Source: Martinezella lusitana (lineage in GTDB: Bacteria; Pseudomonadota; Alphaproteobacteria; Rhizobiales; Rhizobiaceae). Taken from it: DNA of 64,000 nucleotides. The DNA is taken from contig NZ_WUEY01000006.1 of the NCBI RefSeq assembly GCF_010668395.1, positions 310,001-374,000 on the forward strand, in the 5' to 3' direction. Below, one piece after another: positions 39,319 through 47,453 of the stretch (position 1 is the stretch's first letter; every line of letters starts with the position of its first letter). The position numbers and the translations under genes were made by a program. Below the pieces are notes generated by a model, which ran no database searches, had not been told where the DNA came from, and worked only from the letters and a program-made list of their open reading frames with translations.

Positions 39319-39494
39319 GACGCGAAACACCCGTCCCCCATGATCCGCAAGCAACGACACGCTCGCGGGCATAGCCAAAATCGGACACAGCTTCGCAAGC
39401 CGAAAGAGCCAACACCCCTTCGACACTTCCAGAACGGAAGCGATCATGGCTTTGCGATGAATGGGCTCCGATTTGCCCGTATGCAGTGTTCTTT

Positions 39495-39529
39495 TGGGAT
39501 ACCATGGGACCATATGGGCGTCAATGGGA
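39495..39529. promoter_or_regulatory. MraZ operator: four TGGG boxes at 10-bp spacing
   Basis: TGGGA (39495), TGGGA (39505), TGGGC (39515) and TGGGA (39525) follow each other with exactly five bases between them. TGGGN repeats with 5-base spacers are the known target of E. coli MraZ. The boxes read on the plus strand, opposite to the mraZ gene. Confidence 0.85.
39496..39524 (-). promoter_or_regulatory. Possible mraZ promoter overlapping the operator
   Basis: On the minus strand TTGACG (39519-39524) and TATCCC (39496-39501) stand 17 bases apart, within the TGGG boxes. The -35 is good and the -10 weak. A bound MraZ would cover both. Confidence 0.4.
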
Positions 39530-39580
39530 TGAAGCCACGTCAGCCATGGCAACAGCTCGAATATTCATAAGCCGTTAAGT

Positions 39581-39595
39581 TTAACGAAAGGTTAG
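39581..39595. promoter_or_regulatory. CtrA-like box upstream of mraZ
   Basis: TTAA-N7-TTAG is one mismatch from the CtrA consensus. It lies about 260 bases upstream of mraZ. Confidence 0.3.
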
Positions 39596-39725
39596 GATTG
39601 GCTTCAGCCGGCGTCCTGAAACGGGTTGTTTTCACAGGCGAAAACCCTCCCCCGGCAAGGCTGCGAACCCTGGAAACCAAGGGTGTCCGGCGGCCCCCGA
39701 AATTATTCGCAGGAAGCGGGAAACG

Positions 39726-39744
39726 CGCGCTTGGTGGAAGCGCG
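39726..39744 (-). terminator. Hairpin after rnpB
   Basis: CGCGCTT (39726-39732) pairs with AAGCGCG (39738-39744), a 7-bp stem just past the 3' end of the RNase P RNA. The minus strand then reads CGTTTCCC, so it is a modest terminator. Confidence 0.5.
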
Positions 39745-39751
39745 ATGATTT

Positions 39752-40149
39752 GCCAGTTGGCCTGTAAGCCGGGTTCTGTATGGCTCCGGCCGAGGCCGGA
39801 ACGTGGCAGCCATTCATCTGGGACGCCGCTTGCGCGACGCCTCGTGCAACCCACCCGGATGACCGGCCCGGAAACGGGCTGGAGCGCTTGCGCGCTCCGC
39901 GTCATCCCTATTCGGTTTTGCTCCCGGTGGGGTTTTCCGTGCCGCCGCTGTTTCCAGAGGCGCGGTGGGCTCTTACCCCACCCTTTCACCCTTACCCGAT
40001 CCTGAGATCGGGCGGTTTGCTTTCTGTGGCACTTTCCCTGAGGTTGCCCTCGCCGGACGTTATCCGGCACCGTGTTTCCGTGGAGCCCGGACTTTCCTCA
40101 CCTCATCGCCTTTCGGCATTGATGAAGCGCGGCTGCCCGGCCAACTGGC
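39752..40149 (-). ncRNA. rnpB: RNase P RNA, bacterial type A
   Basis: This RNA is the catalytic component of RNase P, which matures tRNA 5' ends. On the minus strand the 5' end GCCAGTTGGCC (complement of 40139-40149) pairs perfectly with the 3' end GGCCAACTGGC (complement of 39752-39762), forming helix P1. The conserved GAGGAAAGTCCGGGCTCC of P3/P4 follows near 40105-40085, then ACGGTGCCGGATAACGTCCGG, AACCTCAGGGAAAGTGCCAC and AGAAAGCAAACCGCC. The 3' part holds the ACCCGGCTTACAGGCC element. The total of about 398 bases is normal for type A in alphaproteobacteria. The ends are set by P1 and may be off by several bases. Confidence 0.95.
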
Positions 40150-40215
40150 ACTGGCTCATTAACCGAGACCGCCCGCAATTGCCACCGAAATATGCGGCTT
40201 TCTGCGCAGCGGATG

Positions 40216-41409
40216 TCAGTTGCGGAAATGTGCAGAGAAATCCGTATCGTAGCCCTCGTCCTTGATTCGACCTGAGAGCAGCAGCTCCGCCCCCAGCCGG
40301 CCGATTTCATCGGAACTCTTGGCAGCCGTCCCGCAACCGCCCGTGAGAACGGCGATGCGTGGAGAAGAGGTGTAGCCGATCATCGGATAGCCGGTCGGTG
40401 AAAAGGAGACGGCGCAGGAATTGGTAAAAGCCGGCGGCCGGCGGACGCCAGGCACGCGCTCATGGAAGATCCGCACCAGATGTTCGCGGGCCTTGTCGCG
40501 ACCCGCGGTCCGGAACCAGGCGCGCAGCTCCGCTTCGCTCCTGAATTGAAGATCATCCGGGTCGCCACCGATCTTGATATAGTGCTTGCCGTCCGGATAG
40601 CGGATCGGAGGAAGCATATAGATGCTGTCGGCGCCATCCGGCGTCACCGATATCAGTGAAGGCATGCCGGAAAGCGCCTCAGCTTCCGCCTCGCTGACCT
40701 CGAAGAAGGTGACGGTGCGGCCATAAACCTTCATCTCAACCGGTCGCTGCAAGAGATTCTCCGCAATCGAGAAACCGCCGGCGGCCAAGAGGATTTTTTC
40801 CGCCCTGAAGGTCTCGCCTTCGGCCGTGGTCACGACCGCCACGCCAGCATCGTCGCGGATCGATATTGCAGTCTGTTTGATGACGCGCGCACCGGCTTTT
40901 TCCGCCAGCAGAGACTGTGCCTTCACCAGCCGGCGCGGACTGATGTGGCCGGCCCCCTGCGGCTCAAACACCCCTTCGCTCCCCGATGCAAAGGAGAAGA
41001 AGGGAAACCTTGCCTTGAGCCCGGCATCGTCGAGGATTTCGGTTTGAACGCCGAGCCGCTTGGCCGCTTCGACGACATTGCCGACGTAGGTGGCCTCGCC
41101 ACCTCGCTTCGGACCGGTGACGAGGCAACCGACCGGCGCATAGAACTGGATGCCGCTATCCCGTTCGATTTCCGCATAGCGGCTGATCGAACGGTTTGCG
41201 AGGCGGGCCCAATCCGTGTCCGGATCGATCGTGCGGGTAATGCGCCCTTCGTCGTAATGACTGCCGAACACGCCCTGATGGCTGGCGCGATCCTCGGGTT
41301 CATCCGGTCCGATGACGGCGATGCCGTCCGTTTTCCCGGCCAGGTGACGGGCAGCAGCGGCCCCCATCATGCCCCGTCCGACGACGATGAACCTGAAATC
41401 CGCTGCCAT
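40216..41409 (-). CDS. FAD-dependent amino acid oxidase family (MTOX/DAO) protein
   Basis: This 397-residue flavoprotein of the D-amino acid oxidase superfamily is closest in layout to monomeric sarcosine or N-methyltryptophan oxidases. The N-terminal dinucleotide motif is VVGRGMMGAAAARHLAG at residues 9-25, with an Arg between the first glycines. The HYDEGRITRTI segment near 50 resembles the flavin-attachment region, and the C-terminal CGTAAKSSDEIGRLGAELL contains a cysteine at the position where relatives bind FAD covalently. The substrate, probably an N-methyl or secondary amino acid, is not defined. It is monocistronic and ends just before the rnpB 5' end. Confidence 0.88.
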   Translation of the reverse strand: MAADFRFIVVGRGMMGAAAARHLAGKTDGIAVIGPDEPEDRASHQGVFGSHYDEGRITRTIDPDTDWARLANRSISRYAEIERDSGIQFYAPVGCLVTGPKRGGEATYVGNVVEAAKRLGVQTEILDDAGLKARFPFFSFASGSEGVFEPQGAGHISPRRLVKAQSLLAEKAGARVIKQTAISIRDDAGVAVVTTAEGETFRAEKILLAAGGFSIAENLLQRPVEMKVYGRTVTFFEVSEAEAEALSGMPSLISVTPDGADSIYMLPPIRYPDGKHYIKIGGDPDDLQFRSEAELRAWFRTAGRDKAREHLVRIFHERVPGVRRPPAFTNSCAVSFSPTGYPMIGYTSSPRIAVLTGGCGTAAKSSDEIGRLGAELLLSGRIKDEGYDTDFSAHFRN

Positions 41410-41487
41410 GCTGTAACCCTCGCGCGCAATCGCGGTTTCGATAGCATGGAAAGCGATTCCGCCCTATCCGAAATCCGGAGGCGGGCA

Positions 41488-42045
41488 TCAGTCCAGAAGC
41501 GCCAGCACCTTGCCGCAATAGCGCTTGGAGATCGGGTTCATGCGCGTGGCGCCATGGCCGGCATTGTATTTGAGGATGGTGTTGCAGGTCGGGCCACCGC
41601 CGAGATCCTGCGCCATGGCAAGATATTTCATGCCGAACTTGATATTCGTCTCAGGATCGTAAAGCCCCTTGGCCCGGCCAGCATATCCCATGAGCCGCGC
41701 GGTTGCCGGCTTGATCTGCATGAGGCCGATCTCGCCTGCGCTACCCCGTGTTCTCGAGTTGAAATTGCTTTCGATCTTGATGACGGCGGTCGCCAGTTCA
41801 ACGGCAACACCGTTCTGCTTGGCATATTTGGCAATCAATGCGGAATAGCGACTTTGCTGCGCAGAGGCGGAATCGGCATCAGGCAATTGGGCGGGAACAC
41901 TGGGCATGGGAAAGCCGGTGGTGCGGCTGACGATCTTGAGTGGAACCGTTTTCTGCGTCGCATCCCGCTGGCCCGCAAAGGCGCAATCATATCCCACCAG
42001 CAGCACGCCCACGCATGCTGCAGCCGCAACAATCAAATTTTTCAT
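41488..42045 (-). CDS. SLT-type lytic transglycosylase, exported
   Basis: This 185-residue exported protein has a signal peptide (about residues 1-24, cleavage near AFA) and one GH23 transglycosylase domain. The catalytic glutamate is Glu92 in KIESNFNSR, followed by the family motifs GSAGEIGLMQIKPATARLMGY and the KYLAMAQDL helix. It should cleave peptidoglycan glycan strands to 1,6-anhydro products. The CNTILKYNAGHG tail is typical. It stands alone between the FAD oxidoreductase and ampD, with 267 non-coding bases upstream. No trafficking or secretion genes flank it, so it is not obviously part of a secretion apparatus. Confidence 0.93.
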   Translation of the reverse strand: MKNLIVAAAACVGVLLVGYDCAFAGQRDATQKTVPLKIVSRTTGFPMPSVPAQLPDADSASAQQSRYSALIAKYAKQNGVAVELATAVIKIESNFNSRTRGSAGEIGLMQIKPATARLMGYAGRAKGLYDPETNIKFGMKYLAMAQDLGGGPTCNTILKYNAGHGATRMNPISKRYCGKVLALLD

Positions 42046-42312
42046 GTAGTCTTTTGTCTCCAGGCGCGGGACCGCAAACGGCGTCAGCCGTCACGTCCGG
42101 CTGGAGGCAAAAAGAGCCGCCGGAGCGCACAGTCCCCATTTAGTCTTCTACGGCCGCGCGACACACAAACACAGACGGCGCGACCGCCGTTCAGCGAGCG
42201 CCGTTAGACCAATGCAATGCGGAGATAATAGGGAAAAGATGTGGCGTGGCAGGGAGTTACGCACTTTCCCATCCATAGCCGGCTATAAACACAGGCAGTA
42301 AAGTCGGGAGAA

Positions 42313-43074
42313 TTACGAATAGTGAGGCAGCGCGGAGAGGAGGCGATGAAGCGTGTCGATCGTGGAAAAATCAGCAATGCCATCCACGCGCTCCTGGCGG
42401 AAATGACGCTGGAAGGCTTCGATGTCGCCCTTCAGCCTTTCCGAGAATTCCCCGGTTATTTCAGTGCCGTAGCCATAAAGCGAGAGCATGGACTGCAATG
42501 CCTCGATGGGCTGGCCCACATCGCCCTTCTGGAAGAACCGTCCGCCGGTGATCGGCGCCGGCTCGACCCAATGCCCCACACCTGCCTTAGCCAGCTTTGC
42601 CCACGGGAATTTCTCGCCCGGATCCACCTTGCGCACAGGCGCCACATCGGAGTGTCCGAGCACCCGTTCAGGCGCGATTGCCCAGCGTTGGCCGCAATCG
42701 CGACACAGTTCCACAACCGCTTCGATCTGTGCATCGGGGAAATCCGGCAAGCCGCCGGGATGGCCGGCATTGGCGATCTCGATGCCGATCGACCGCGAAT
42801 TGATGTCGTCGTCGCCATGCCAAGAACTCTTGCCGGCGTGCCAGGCGCGACGCTCTTCCGGAACGAGCTGGACGATGCGCCCGTCCTCGAAGACGAAATA
42901 GTGGCTCGATACCTGGCTCTCGGCGCGACAGAGCCAATCCAGCGCTCCCTCGGCCGTGCCCATGCCTGTATAATGCAGAAGGATGATATCAGGCCGACAG
43001 CCGTCCCGCCGCTCGCCATGGTTCGGCGAAGGCTGCACATGGGCGCGAGCGAAATCGGCCTTGAATGCACTCAT
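42313..43074 (-). CDS. ampD: 1,6-anhydro-N-acetylmuramyl-L-alanine amidase AmpD
   Basis: AmpD splits the stem peptide from anhydro-muropeptides during wall recycling. The 253-residue protein has the amidase_2 domain with zinc ligands His34 (ILLHYTG), His141 (VLGHSDV) and Asp151 (KVDPGEKFPW), and Glu99 in IGIEIAN. A peptidoglycan-binding domain occupies about residues 180-250 (SMLSLYGYGTEITGEF). There is no signal peptide, so it acts in the cytoplasm. Its start overlaps the stop of the upstream J-domain gene by four bases, so the two are co-translated. Confidence 0.93.
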   Translation of the reverse strand: MSAFKADFARAHVQPSPNHGERRDGCRPDIILLHYTGMGTAEGALDWLCRAESQVSSHYFVFEDGRIVQLVPEERRAWHAGKSSWHGDDDINSRSIGIEIANAGHPGGLPDFPDAQIEAVVELCRDCGQRWAIAPERVLGHSDVAPVRKVDPGEKFPWAKLAKAGVGHWVEPAPITGGRFFQKGDVGQPIEALQSMLSLYGYGTEITGEFSERLKGDIEAFQRHFRQERVDGIADFSTIDTLHRLLSALPHYS

Positions 43075-43778
43075 GCTGCGCGGCGTTCTTTCTCGATCTC
43101 GGCGTAAGCCGCATTCAGAGCTGCCATGCGTTCATTGGCGATGGCGTGGAACTCCTCCGGCACGCCGCGCGACACGAGGCGATCCGGATGGTTCTCGTAA
43201 ACGAGGCCATGATACCGGCGGCGTATCGTCGGAAAATCGTCCTGACGCGACACGCCGAGCACCTTGTATGGATCGCCGCCGCCGCTGACATGGCGGGCCA
43301 TGATCTGCTCGAAGCGCTCCTCGCTCGTATGGAAAATCTCGGCAACATGCTGAAGGAAGGCCATTTCCTTCTCATGGATCAAGCCGTCGGCCTTGGCGAT
43401 GTGGAACAGGCCGTCAAGCACGTCCTCCAGCACCGGGCAATTCTGCGTGCAGGTCTCGCAAAGCGAGGAAAGCCGCTCCGCATAGGCCTCGTAGCCGGCC
43501 ACATCCTGGCGCGCCAGATTGTAAAGGCGTGCGACGTTCTTGGCCTGATCGGGCGGGAATTCGAAGATCTCGCGAAACGCATTGACCTCGTTTTCCGTCA
43601 CCACGCCGTCAGCCTTCGCCATCTTGGCCGAAAGCGCGATGATAGCGACGGAAAATGCCACTTTGCGGCGGGTTTCCGGGTCGCCTTCGAATACAGTGCG
43701 AATAGCCTCGACCACCGCCGACAGGGCATTGCCGGCCGTGCTACCGATAGCATTCAGCAATTTTTCCCAAAACGACAT
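43071..43778 (-). CDS. TerB/J-domain protein (DjlA-like)
   Basis: This 235-residue protein begins with MSFWEKLLNAIGS, has a TerB-like helical domain at about residues 40-150 (KMAKADGVVTENEVNAF and HIAKADGLIHEKEMAFLQ are the paired acidic motifs), and ends in a J domain with DPYKVLGVSRQDDFPTIRRRY and the HPD tripeptide in ENHPDRL. The HPD shows it can stimulate a Hsp70 (DnaK). A CETCTQNC stretch between the TerB halves could bind metal. ATG 43778 is chosen; the open frame upstream has no protein character. It is coupled to ampD by a four-base overlap. Confidence 0.9.
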   Translation of the reverse strand: MSFWEKLLNAIGSTAGNALSAVVEAIRTVFEGDPETRRKVAFSVAIIALSAKMAKADGVVTENEVNAFREIFEFPPDQAKNVARLYNLARQDVAGYEAYAERLSSLCETCTQNCPVLEDVLDGLFHIAKADGLIHEKEMAFLQHVAEIFHTSEERFEQIMARHVSGGGDPYKVLGVSRQDDFPTIRRRYHGLVYENHPDRLVSRGVPEEFHAIANERMAALNAAYAEIEKERRAA

Positions 43779-44051
43779 CGTGGTCCCGGTGGCTCCAAAA
43801 CAGTAGAACACCTTGATCAAATTATGGTTGTCATTGCAAGCAGTCCATTCGTCGCAAGGCCGAAAACACTTTTCACAATTTGGTAACGATTGCGTACTTC
43901 GGGCCTCATCCGATTGAGCGCCAACCGCCCTCCAGTGGTAAAACAAACCGCGGATTTCTTAAATTCTTTACTTTACACCCATGCCCGCCTGTCGCATCCA
44001 TTCCCACCGCAACCATTGAAGTAAAGCAGCTTGACTGCAAGGAGGATCCCC

Positions 44052-45263
44052 ATGGCCAAACAGAAAGTCGCAATGCTCACTGCCGGCGGATTGGCGCCCT
44101 GCCTTTCGTCCGCTGTCGGCGGCTTGATCCAGCGCTATACCGACGTGGCGCCCGATCTCGACATCATTGCCTATCGTTCTGGCTACCAGGGAGTCCTGCT
44201 GGGGGATCGCATCAACGTGACGCCGGCCATGCGCGAGCGGGCCCATCTGCTGCATCGCTACGGCGGCTCGCCGATCGGCAACAGCCGCGTCAAGCTCACC
44301 AACATCGCCGACTGCGTCAAGCGCGGCCTGGTCAAGGAAGGTGAAAATCCGCTGCGCGTCGCGGCCGAGCGGTTGGCCTCTGACGGCGTCACCATCCTTC
44401 ACACGATCGGCGGCGACGACACCAATACGACGGCGGCCGATCTTGCCGCCTATCTGGGCGCCAACGGCTACGACCTGACCGTCGTCGGCCTGCCGAAGAC
44501 CGTCGACAACGACGTCGTGCCGATCCGCCAGTCGCTCGGCGCCTGGACGGCTGCCGAGGTCGGGGCGCATTTCTTCGATAACGTCAGCAACGAGCAGACC
44601 GCGGCGCCTCGCACGCTCGTCATCCATGAGGTGATGGGCCGCCACTGTGGCTGGCTGACCGCAGCGACCGCCCGCGCCTATATTCAGAAGAGCAGCGCCA
44701 ACGAATATGTCGAAGGCTTTATGATGAACGCCGAGATGAAGGGCATCGACGGCCTCTATCTGCCGGAAATGGCATTCGATATCGAGGCCGAGGGCGACCG
44801 GCTGCGGGCGATCATGGAAAAGACCGGCCAGGTGACGCTCTTCGTATCGGAAGGGGCAGGCCTGGACGCCATCGTCGCCGAACGCGAAGCCGCCGGCGAA
44901 AGCGTGAAGCGCGATGCCTTCGGCCATGTGAAGATCGACACCATCAATGTCGGCGGCTGGTTCCAGAAGCAGTTCGCCTCGATCATCGGCGCCGAACGCT
45001 CCATGGTGCAGAAGTCGGGCTATTTCGCACGCTCCGCGCCGGCGAACGGCCAGGATCTCCACCTGATCCAGGGAATGGTCGATCTCGCGGTGGAAAGCGC
45101 GCTCAACAAGGTATCCGGCGTCACCGGACATGACGAAGGCCAGGCCGGCAAGCTGCGCGCCATCGAATTCCCCCGCATCAAGGGCGGCAAGGCATTCGAT
45201 CTCTCCACGCCGTGGTTCGCCGAGGTCATGGACCATATCGGGCAGAAATACACGCAAGCCTGA
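44052..45263 (+). CDS. pfp: Pyrophosphate-dependent 6-phosphofructokinase
   Basis: Pfp interconverts fructose 6-phosphate and fructose 1,6-bisphosphate using pyrophosphate, so the step is reversible. The 403-residue protein has TAGGLAPCLSSAVGGL near residue 10, GGDDTNTTAADLA near 115, PKTVDNDVVP near 145, and MGRHCGWLTAATA near 195. The Asp of GGDD and the Lys of PKTVDND are the residues that distinguish PPi-using from ATP-using enzymes. ATG 44052 follows AAGGAGG with 6 bases between. It stands alone. Rhizobia generally lack a working ATP-PFK and rely on the Entner-Doudoroff route, so this enzyme may serve gluconeogenesis or the pentose branch. Confidence 0.94.
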   Translation: MAKQKVAMLTAGGLAPCLSSAVGGLIQRYTDVAPDLDIIAYRSGYQGVLLGDRINVTPAMRERAHLLHRYGGSPIGNSRVKLTNIADCVKRGLVKEGENPLRVAAERLASDGVTILHTIGGDDTNTTAADLAAYLGANGYDLTVVGLPKTVDNDVVPIRQSLGAWTAAEVGAHFFDNVSNEQTAAPRTLVIHEVMGRHCGWLTAATARAYIQKSSANEYVEGFMMNAEMKGIDGLYLPEMAFDIEAEGDRLRAIMEKTGQVTLFVSEGAGLDAIVAEREAAGESVKRDAFGHVKIDTINVGGWFQKQFASIIGAERSMVQKSGYFARSAPANGQDLHLIQGMVDLAVESALNKVSGVTGHDEGQAGKLRAIEFPRIKGGKAFDLSTPWFAEVMDHIGQKYTQA

Positions 45264-45283
45264 TTGATTGGCGATCTGTCGGA

Positions 45284-45322
45284 CTGATCTGCGATCAAGC
45301 GGCCTGATCTGCGATCAAGCGG
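45284..45322. repeat. Two-copy 20-bp tandem repeat
   Basis: CTGATCTGCGATCAAGCGG occurs at 45284-45302 and identically at 45304-45322. A third, eroded unit follows (ATTGACGGATCGCAAATCC). It lies between pfp and the LysE gene. Confidence 0.8.
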
Positions 45323-45381
45323 ATTGACGGATCGCAAATCCGATGTCTTTGCTGGCGGCGAAAAGGAATAGGGAGGATTCC

Positions 45382-46017
45382 ATGTCGATCGAAACCTGGC
45401 TCGCTTTCGCCGCCGCATCCTGCATCATGCTGGCCATACCGGGTCCGACCATCCTCCTTGTCATATCCTATGCGCTGGGCCACGGCCGCAAGACGGCACT
45501 GGCAACCGTGACGGGCGTCACTTTGGGCGATTTTACGGCAATGACCGCCTCGCTCGCCGGCCTGGGTGCCCTCCTCGCCACCTCGGCGACGTTGTTCACG
45601 ATTCTTAAGCTGATCGGTGCAGCCTACCTCGTTTTCCTCGGAATCAAGCTCTGGAGAGCCCCCATCGTGACGGGTCCGATGGGCGACAACGATAATCTCC
45701 CAGAGGAAAAACCGTTAAAAATTATGTTACACGCCTATGTTGTAACGGCCCTCAACCCGAAGAGCATCGTCTTTTTCGTTGCCTTCGTGCCGCAGTTTCT
45801 CGACCTGTCGAAGCCATTTCTTGAGCAAACGCTTATTTTGGAGGCAACTTTCCTCACTTTGGCGGCATTGAACTCGCTGGTTTACGTGTTCGTTGCCGAC
45901 ATGGCACGCGGCTTCATTCGCAAGGCAAGCGTGCAACGCGCCGTCAACAGAACGGGCGGAACCCTGCTGATCGCGGCCGGTGCAGTGACCGCCGGATATC
46001 GCCGGATGGCCGCCTGA
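45382..46017 (+). CDS. LysE/RhtB family amino acid exporter
   Basis: This 211-residue protein with about six membrane spans belongs to the LysE superfamily, which exports amino acids or related compounds. Conserved parts are the N-terminal IMLAIPGPTILLVISYALGHG (partly quoted), GVTLGDFTAMTASLAGLG, KLIGAAYLVFLGIKLWR, and the ALNPKSIVFFVAFVPQFL motif near residue 125. ATG 45382 is preceded by GGAGG; the frame from 45343 adds 13 codons without a ribosome site. The substrate is unknown. It stands alone after a tandem repeat. Confidence 0.92.
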   Translation: MSIETWLAFAAASCIMLAIPGPTILLVISYALGHGRKTALATVTGVTLGDFTAMTASLAGLGALLATSATLFTILKLIGAAYLVFLGIKLWRAPIVTGPMGDNDNLPEEKPLKIMLHAYVVTALNPKSIVFFVAFVPQFLDLSKPFLEQTLILEATFLTLAALNSLVYVFVADMARGFIRKASVQRAVNRTGGTLLIAAGAVTAGYRRMAA

Positions 46018-46077
46018 GACGGTGCAGGGTTGCAGCGCGATCACGGATAGGTTAATGGGGATTCATAATTTTATCGA

Positions 46078-46113
46078 TCCTGTGACCGAATTTGGCGGTC
46101 CTGTGGCCGAATT
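46078..46113. repeat. Direct repeat at 21-base period before the lipoprotein transglycosylase
   Basis: TCCTGTGACCGAATT (46078-46092) and TCCTGTGGCCGAATT (46099-46113) differ at one base and lie two helical turns apart, 38 bases upstream of the next gene's ATG. A tandem regulator site is possible. Confidence 0.5.
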
Positions 46114-46150
46114 GCATCGAAAATAGGTTTGGCTTTTCGAAAGTGACAGA

Positions 46151-47323
46151 ATGGTAGCGATCGGATTTCCCAGCCTGAAGCGCAGCGTTGCCCTATCGGC
46201 AATGATGTGCGGCGCTCTTGCCGGGTGTGCGAGCACTCAGCAGCAGACGTCTCAGGCAGAACTCCCGTCGGCACACACCAACGTGCCGCATCCGAATACG
46301 ACCCTGACCGCGACTGGCGTTGCCGCGTCTACGGGTGGCGTTGCAACGGCTGCCGCCGTGCCGGCATTCATCGGGCCGCAGCAGCCGCAACAACAGATGG
46401 CAATGGCAAAATCCGGCCGCGTTGCCCCAGGCGCGGTCAACACCGTCGCCGGCACCGTAAATCAGCAACAGGTCGATGCCGCACAGGCTCGCTTGGGCGC
46501 TCCGGTCACTGTTGCGGCGAATGTCCCCAATCAGGGAACCGCCGCAATTGCCGCAGCAACGGGCGTACCTGCCGCCAATACGTCGACAGCTGCCGCCTAT
46601 GCGGCATCCGACGTACCGCTCGTGCCTTCCGTGGTCGCGATCCCCATGCCCAACCCGGCGCGTCCCGGCGATGCCGCCTTGACGCCGGTTTCGGCCTCCT
46701 TGGCTCAAGGCGAACCGACCATTCCGATGACGTCGGATGTCGCCGCCATTCAGGTTGCCGTACCCACGCCGCGTCCCGATTCCATGGCGCAGGCGGAAGT
46801 CGCCTTCGCCGCGCCCGCGCAGATCGGCCTTCAGCGCTATGCGGACAACCGCATGCACTATGATTTCAATTTCGACAGCAGTGGTCCGACGGTCGTTCCG
46901 GCCGTGATGACGACCACACCGAACTATGATTCCGACGTTCCGCCGGCGGAAAAGGGCTACGTATCGAAGCTCATCCAGAAATACGCCAAGCTCTATGAAA
47001 TCCCGGAATCATTGATCCATCGGGTCGTTCACCGCGAAAGCCGCTACAATCCGAAGGCTTACAACCGCGCGGGCTATTTCGGCCTGATGCAGATCAAATA
47101 CAATACGGCCAAGTCCATGGGTTACGAAGGGCCTCCGTCCGGCCTTCTCGATGCGGAGACCAACATCAAGTACGCCGCCAAATATCTGCGTGGCGCATGG
47201 ATGACGGCGGACAGCAAGGCAGCCGAGAACAAGGAAGCCAACGCTGTTCAGCTCTATGCCCGTGGCTACTATTACGACGCCAAGCGCAAGGGTCTGACGG
47301 ACGTCGCCAACGGCAATTACTGA
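46151..47323 (+). CDS. Lipoprotein lytic transglycosylase, SLT domain
   Basis: This 390-residue protein has a lipoprotein signal (GALAGC, Cys near residue 26), a long low-complexity middle rich in Ala, Thr, Pro and Gln (about 30-245), and a C-terminal GH23 domain from about residue 270. The catalytic Glu lies near residue 295 in HRVVHRESRYNPKAYN, followed by GYFGLMQIKYNTAKSMGY. The layout suggests an outer membrane-anchored enzyme with a flexible tether reaching the wall. No flanking gene is co-oriented; a terminator follows. Confidence 0.93.
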   Translation: MVAIGFPSLKRSVALSAMMCGALAGCASTQQQTSQAELPSAHTNVPHPNTTLTATGVAASTGGVATAAAVPAFIGPQQPQQQMAMAKSGRVAPGAVNTVAGTVNQQQVDAAQARLGAPVTVAANVPNQGTAAIAAATGVPAANTSTAAAYAASDVPLVPSVVAIPMPNPARPGDAALTPVSASLAQGEPTIPMTSDVAAIQVAVPTPRPDSMAQAEVAFAAPAQIGLQRYADNRMHYDFNFDSSGPTVVPAVMTTTPNYDSDVPPAEKGYVSKLIQKYAKLYEIPESLIHRVVHRESRYNPKAYNRAGYFGLMQIKYNTAKSMGYEGPPSGLLDAETNIKYAAKYLRGAWMTADSKAAENKEANAVQLYARGYYYDAKRKGLTDVANGNY

Positions 47324-47348
47324 TTTACCGGACCATTCTGAAATGCCG

Positions 47349-47402
47349 GCCTGAAGCGCATCGCGATCTCACGAGATTTGCTTGCTGCGCTTCAGGCTTT
47401 TT
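47349..47402 (+). terminator. Long-stem terminator after the lipoprotein transglycosylase
   Basis: GCCTGAAGCGC (47349-47359) pairs with GCGCTTCAGGC (47387-47397), followed by TTTTT. The large loop can form an inner hairpin (ATCTC/GAGAT). Confidence 0.8.
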
Positions 47403-47453
47403 CATTTCGCGTGCCACCGTCGAAAACCGCAGCATATCTTTGTGCGAAACAGG

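Larger units (their letters stand above)
39319..39751. other. Intergenic region between mraZ and rnpB, 433 bases
   Basis: This region contains the mraZ operator and promoter (39495-39529), a CtrA-like box (39581-39595) and the rnpB terminator hairpin (39726-39744). I see no gene; the minus-strand frame upstream of mraZ is open by chance. Confidence 0.6.

Noticed and set aside
38864..39505. Long N-terminal extension of rsmH
   Set aside because: It overlaps mraZ in another frame, while ATG 38863 gives the known N-terminus and normal spacing.
39598..40265. Several open frames on both strands over the RNase P RNA
   Set aside because: The conserved RNase P elements and P1 pairing explain the sequence; the frames have no protein family features.
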